From positions 56,421,551 through 56,485,550 of the forward strand of contig JAZBQD010000030.1 in NCBI GenBank assembly GCA_036583965.1: a stretch of 64,000 nucleotides of DNA. The letters run 5' to 3'. Under the pieces are notes generated by a model. The model did no database searches and was not told the origin of the DNA. It saw only the letters and a program-made list of their open reading frames with translations. Both the position numbers and the translations under genes were made by a program. Shown here in pieces: positions 60,788 to 64,000 of this stretch (positions are counted from its first letter, which is position 1; each line of letters begins with the position of its first letter). This stretch comes from Prunella strophiata (Eukaryota > Chordata > Aves > Passeriformes > Prunellidae).

Positions 60788-60812
60788 TTTTTTTTTTTTT
60801 TTTTTTTTTTTT
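60788..60812. repeat. T25 homopolymer
   Basis: Run of 25 T, followed by CTCCCTAG. It resembles a pyrimidine tract plus 3' splice site, but no 5' splice site follows within exon distance. Confidence 0.9.
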
Positions 60813-63588
60813 CTCCCTAGAAGCAGAACAAGCTGATCTTACTGTCACAGTTATTTTATTTGATCAGTCTATTTATATGTGCTTTGTAGATTTTTGGTTT
60901 GAGCAATAATATTGTAGAGGCTAGTGAACCATTTTAAGGACTGAGACCTAACTGCTCTGTACATCTTATGATATTTGAGGGAGAATAAGAGATCCTGGCC
61001 GTGCCATTTTCCACAGAGCCGGGATTTGCTTTTGGATTGGTAAGATACACATAGGTGTGTAAAACATCCACCAGGGAGAAAAAGGTGGATAAGATAACCA
61101 TAAAATAAACAAATTATGGCAGAAGAAGTCTGAGCTTGCTAACAGCTTGTCCATTGTCTGTAAGCCCTGTAGGTTTCACCAGGGAGTCATGCTGTAAATA
61201 GTGATTTGACAGTAATTATGTGGATTTGTGAAGGAATGTTTGCCATGCATATTGAAGGTGGAAAGTTAAAACCTGAGCTCATCACCCAAAGGTCTTTTTG
61301 TAGTTAATAGAAAGAAACAAACATCTGTAAAGAGGAATTCATCTGGTCTTTGCTAGATTCTGTCTGAGGCTGACTGCTTCCTGGGAGGTGTTTACTGCTT
61401 GCCATTAAATCCAAGGAAAGCAAGAATCAGACTGTACTTAGACAACAGGAGTTTAGATGCCTAATTTACAAGGGATAAATCCCACCCATAGGAGGGTTTA
61501 AATTACCCAGTTTCACTAATAAAATATGGTAAAAAACAATGAAAGGGAGTGGGTTTTTTAATAGCTTCCAAGCAAAACACAAATGTACTACTGGAGCACA
61601 GAAAGATTCAGCTCACTGTTCTGTCTCCATGAAAAAATTTTTCTTCTCCATAAGAATAGCAAATTTTTTTTTAACAACAGCTTTTAGGGAAATTATTGTT
61701 AATTCTATATAAGAGTATTATTTCTGCTAAATTATACCAGTTAAATAATCTGAAATCATTCATGGCTATAAGCATTGTGCAGAAAGACATTCAAAATTTT
61801 TATGCAATAAACCCTATTTTGGCAGATTTTATATATTTTTAATCGATTTGCTTATGTTCACCTATACATTCATAATGCTAGATTTTCAAAACTGCAGATT
61901 TTCATCATGTGACATCAGAACAACAGTATTTAGGAAAACAGTGCAATCTGTGAAGGAGCAAGCAGTTGTTACACAACTCCATTAATTAGAAACGTAGTTT
62001 GACAAGTTATAACCCTTCTTCCTAATTTTAATTCTACCTGGTAGATCAGTAGGAATGAGTTATTAATGCTGATATTCTGAAATGCCACTTAGGTCTTGTG
62101 TAATCAAAGAACTGTATTCTCTCAGAACACAAAGGAACCCCTAGTGTGAATTTGTAATTAACGTGCTGAAGGGAATGTTTCCACCCATGTACTGAACACA
62201 GTTGTTGGGGCTAATAAACAAGCACAATGGATTCATCCTTTCAACATGATCAAAGAATACATAATGATACAGGCACATGTAATTTTGGGAAGTGTGGAAG
62301 ACATTGCTTAGCATAAGCTTATATCACAAGAAGGATGTTAGATCCATGTTTTTGGATATGAACAATTTCCAGAAGAGATACAAAAACATCTTGCCTAGGC
62401 TGGCAGAAAGATGCAGTGTGTATTAGAAAAAAGATGGGGTAGAACATTTGGTAGAAATGATACCTGGTACCACTTTTTAGCCTTTGCAAAGATTGGGAAG
62501 GCTCCTGAACTAAAAGGACTCTTTCTAGGTAATGCAAAGATATTAGGAAGAGAAAATATTTTTTGTTAAATGAACAAAACAGGCAGCTTTCCAGGCAGAA
62601 TAGCCTTTCTTTAGATCATTTCAAGCTCATGAGTCTATGTCTTGCTTGCAGTTTTGCATTTTTTTTCAAAGTGTGTTAGTTAGTAATAAAATATATCAGT
62701 CCATGCAAAAATTGCTTTGTTTGTGTCCTTAGGACACTGTGGTTACTATGTGTGCCACCCCAATGGCTGCCTTAAGCAGACTGACCAAAGGCAGTTGCAC
62801 TTTGGTGCAAGATTTTCCTATCTTAGTTATGTCTCAGTAAAATATAAGTCAAGCACAAAAATCCACTGATGTTTTTTATCAAAAGGTGAACCATGGCCAG
62901 GGGGTGGCCTCATTTAGCTATCTCACACTAAGAATATTCTAAAAATGCAAGAGGCTCGCCTGTTAGATGTGAGAGTAGGGTGGCTACTCTTGTTAGCAGA
63001 TATCCTGCTGACAGAAATAGCCATCTTTTTTGAACAAAGATACAGTCCAAAAGTGCTGATGTTCAGCAGCACCTACTCATAACAGGCTGATGCATTTTTG
63101 TAATTGCAACAAGAGGAAGGGGTCTTGTTTTTATCGGATAATTGCTATAGGTTAGTTATTACTGCTTAATAACCAGTGCTTGAGACTTAGAAACAAAATA
63201 AAATTTGGGTATATTTAGAGATGTATGAGAAACCATACCATTGAGGTTTATGGTTATTCTTCATATTTTTTCCCATGGATACTTGGTTATTGCCAACATT
63301 TGCAGAAAAAAGAATTTCCAGACTTAAAAAAAAAATCCAGTCTCTCCCCTTGAGTAGTTTCAAGCCAAAAATATCCTAGAAGTCCTATTCAGTGCTCTTA
63401 ACTCTTGACTATTGTGCCAGGGCCTAGGGTTATGATCTGTCTTTAAAATATCTACAAGTTATCAAATTAAGAAATTTATATCATAACACATACTGGGAAC
63501 AGGGAAAGCTGATAAGTTCTACTTGTAGCTGAATGGCCAGCAAAGGCCTCAAAAATAAAAAAAAAGTATTTAAAAACATCAGTAAACC
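60813..63588. other. Unassigned noncoding DNA
   Basis: About 2.8 kb without repeat families, exons or frames above 72 codons. A small inverted repeat TTGCAC/GTGCAA lies at 62795-62810. Confidence 0.45.
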
Positions 63589-63620
63589 TATCTCTCTCCC
63601 CCTCTCTCTCTCTTTCTCTC

Positions 63621-63667
<47 letters not shown>
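63589..63667. repeat. (TC)n then (TATC)n microsatellite
   Basis: CT/TCTC-rich tract at 63589-63621, followed by about 11 perfect TATC units at 63622-63667. Same tetranucleotide and orientation as the array at 567-644. Confidence 0.95.
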
Positions 63668-63668
<1 letters not shown>

Positions 63669-64000
63669 CCACAAAGTCAGCTAGATAGTTTCTTAGTATT
63701 TTTTTTTTTTTTCCTTTCCAATGTAGAGCCTATTATCATGGAATCTAAACACCTAACTCTCTAAACAACATGCAAACTGAAGAAGCTGACAAAATACTTT
63801 CCTGGAACATTGCAAATCTTCCTATTTCGTGCTGTGTTTGCAAGCTCATGCATGAATGCTCTCCCCATATTACTGAGCTTTTGTTTGTTAAGATAGCGAG
63901 GATAAATGAGGAAATATATATTTTGTGACTTGAACTGAAAGTGCAGAAATATTTCCAGTATTGCACATTGCAATTTATTTTTTATTTTTTAACATAAAGT
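63668..64000. other. Unassigned noncoding DNA
   Basis: A T-run at about 63699-63711. Overlapping 73- and 70-codon minus frames (63745-63973) show no domain. Confidence 0.45.

Noticed and set aside
60788..60900. T25 plus CTCCCTAG as a 3' splice site of an exon
   Set aside because: No 5' splice site of reasonable quality follows within a normal exon length; the T-run is better read as a homopolymer.
63589..63667. Matching TATC arrays near both ends of the window as a large-scale duplication
   Set aside because: Their flanking sequences are unrelated. TATC arrays are common, so independent origin is far more likely.
1..64000. tRNA, rRNA, snRNA, known miRNA precursors or CRISPR arrays
   Set aside because: I looked for tRNA T-loop words, familiar miRNA sequences and regularly spaced direct repeats and found none. 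A covariance-model scan would be needed to exclude diverged cases.

Overview
The window reads as nuclear DNA of a bird, most likely a passerine-type genome. The evidence is the repeat content. There are several chicken-repeat-1 (CR1) LINE fragments, including 3' ends with the typical ATTCT(A/C)TG tail motif. There is one ~1.07 kb solo LTR of an avian endogenous retrovirus, and there are many vertebrate-style microsatellites and A/T homopolymers. The sequence is AT-rich with very few CpGs. It has no operons, ribosome binding sites or other prokaryotic structure.

No protein-coding gene can be supported. The longest open frames are about 190 codons, and none shows a recognisable domain outside the CR1 remnants. 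The window is best described as intergenic or deep-intronic DNA, a gene-desert type landscape.

Layout. At 1-3.3 kb there is unassigned AT-rich DNA with a TATC microsatellite. At 3.3-5.6 kb lies a very old CR1 on the minus strand, broken in the middle. The stretch 5.6-12 kb is unassigned apart from a pentanucleotide satellite, a 16-bp tandem duplication and a GATA-rich block at 11.1-11.3 kb. A 1.2 kb CR1 (minus strand) occupies 12.1-13.3 kb. From 13.3 to 26.3 kb I see mostly nothing specific. A small CR1 lies at 26.3 kb. At 29.65 kb there is a perfect HNF1-type palindrome. The solo LTR spans 31.3-32.4 kb (minus), followed by an old CR1 (plus). At 35.4 and 36.6 kb there are two ~90% identical 136-bp copies of an unidentified element. 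A small CR1 is at 37.9 kb. At 39.9-40.9 kb two long overlapping minus-strand frames coincide with conserved-looking DNA. From 41.25 to 46.64 kb there is a chain of good splice signals on the plus strand that could be a lncRNA or a small gene. From 50.7 to 51.85 kb there is the only CpG-rich stretch, with a CTCF-like motif, a (GGGGAT)n array, homeobox-type motifs and two identical splice-donor motifs. This is the best promoter/first-exon candidate. From 52 to 64 kb the DNA is unassigned apart from a CR1 3' end at 59.0 kb, a conserved-looking block at 57.7-58.1 kb, homopolymers and a terminal TC/TATC microsatellite.

I found no previously undescribed biological system. The most worthwhile leads are the unexplained 136-bp duplication, the possible multi-exon transcript at 41-47 kb and the CpG-rich block at 51 kb. 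All conservation statements are impressions from base composition and motif content. They were not computed and would need an alignment to test.
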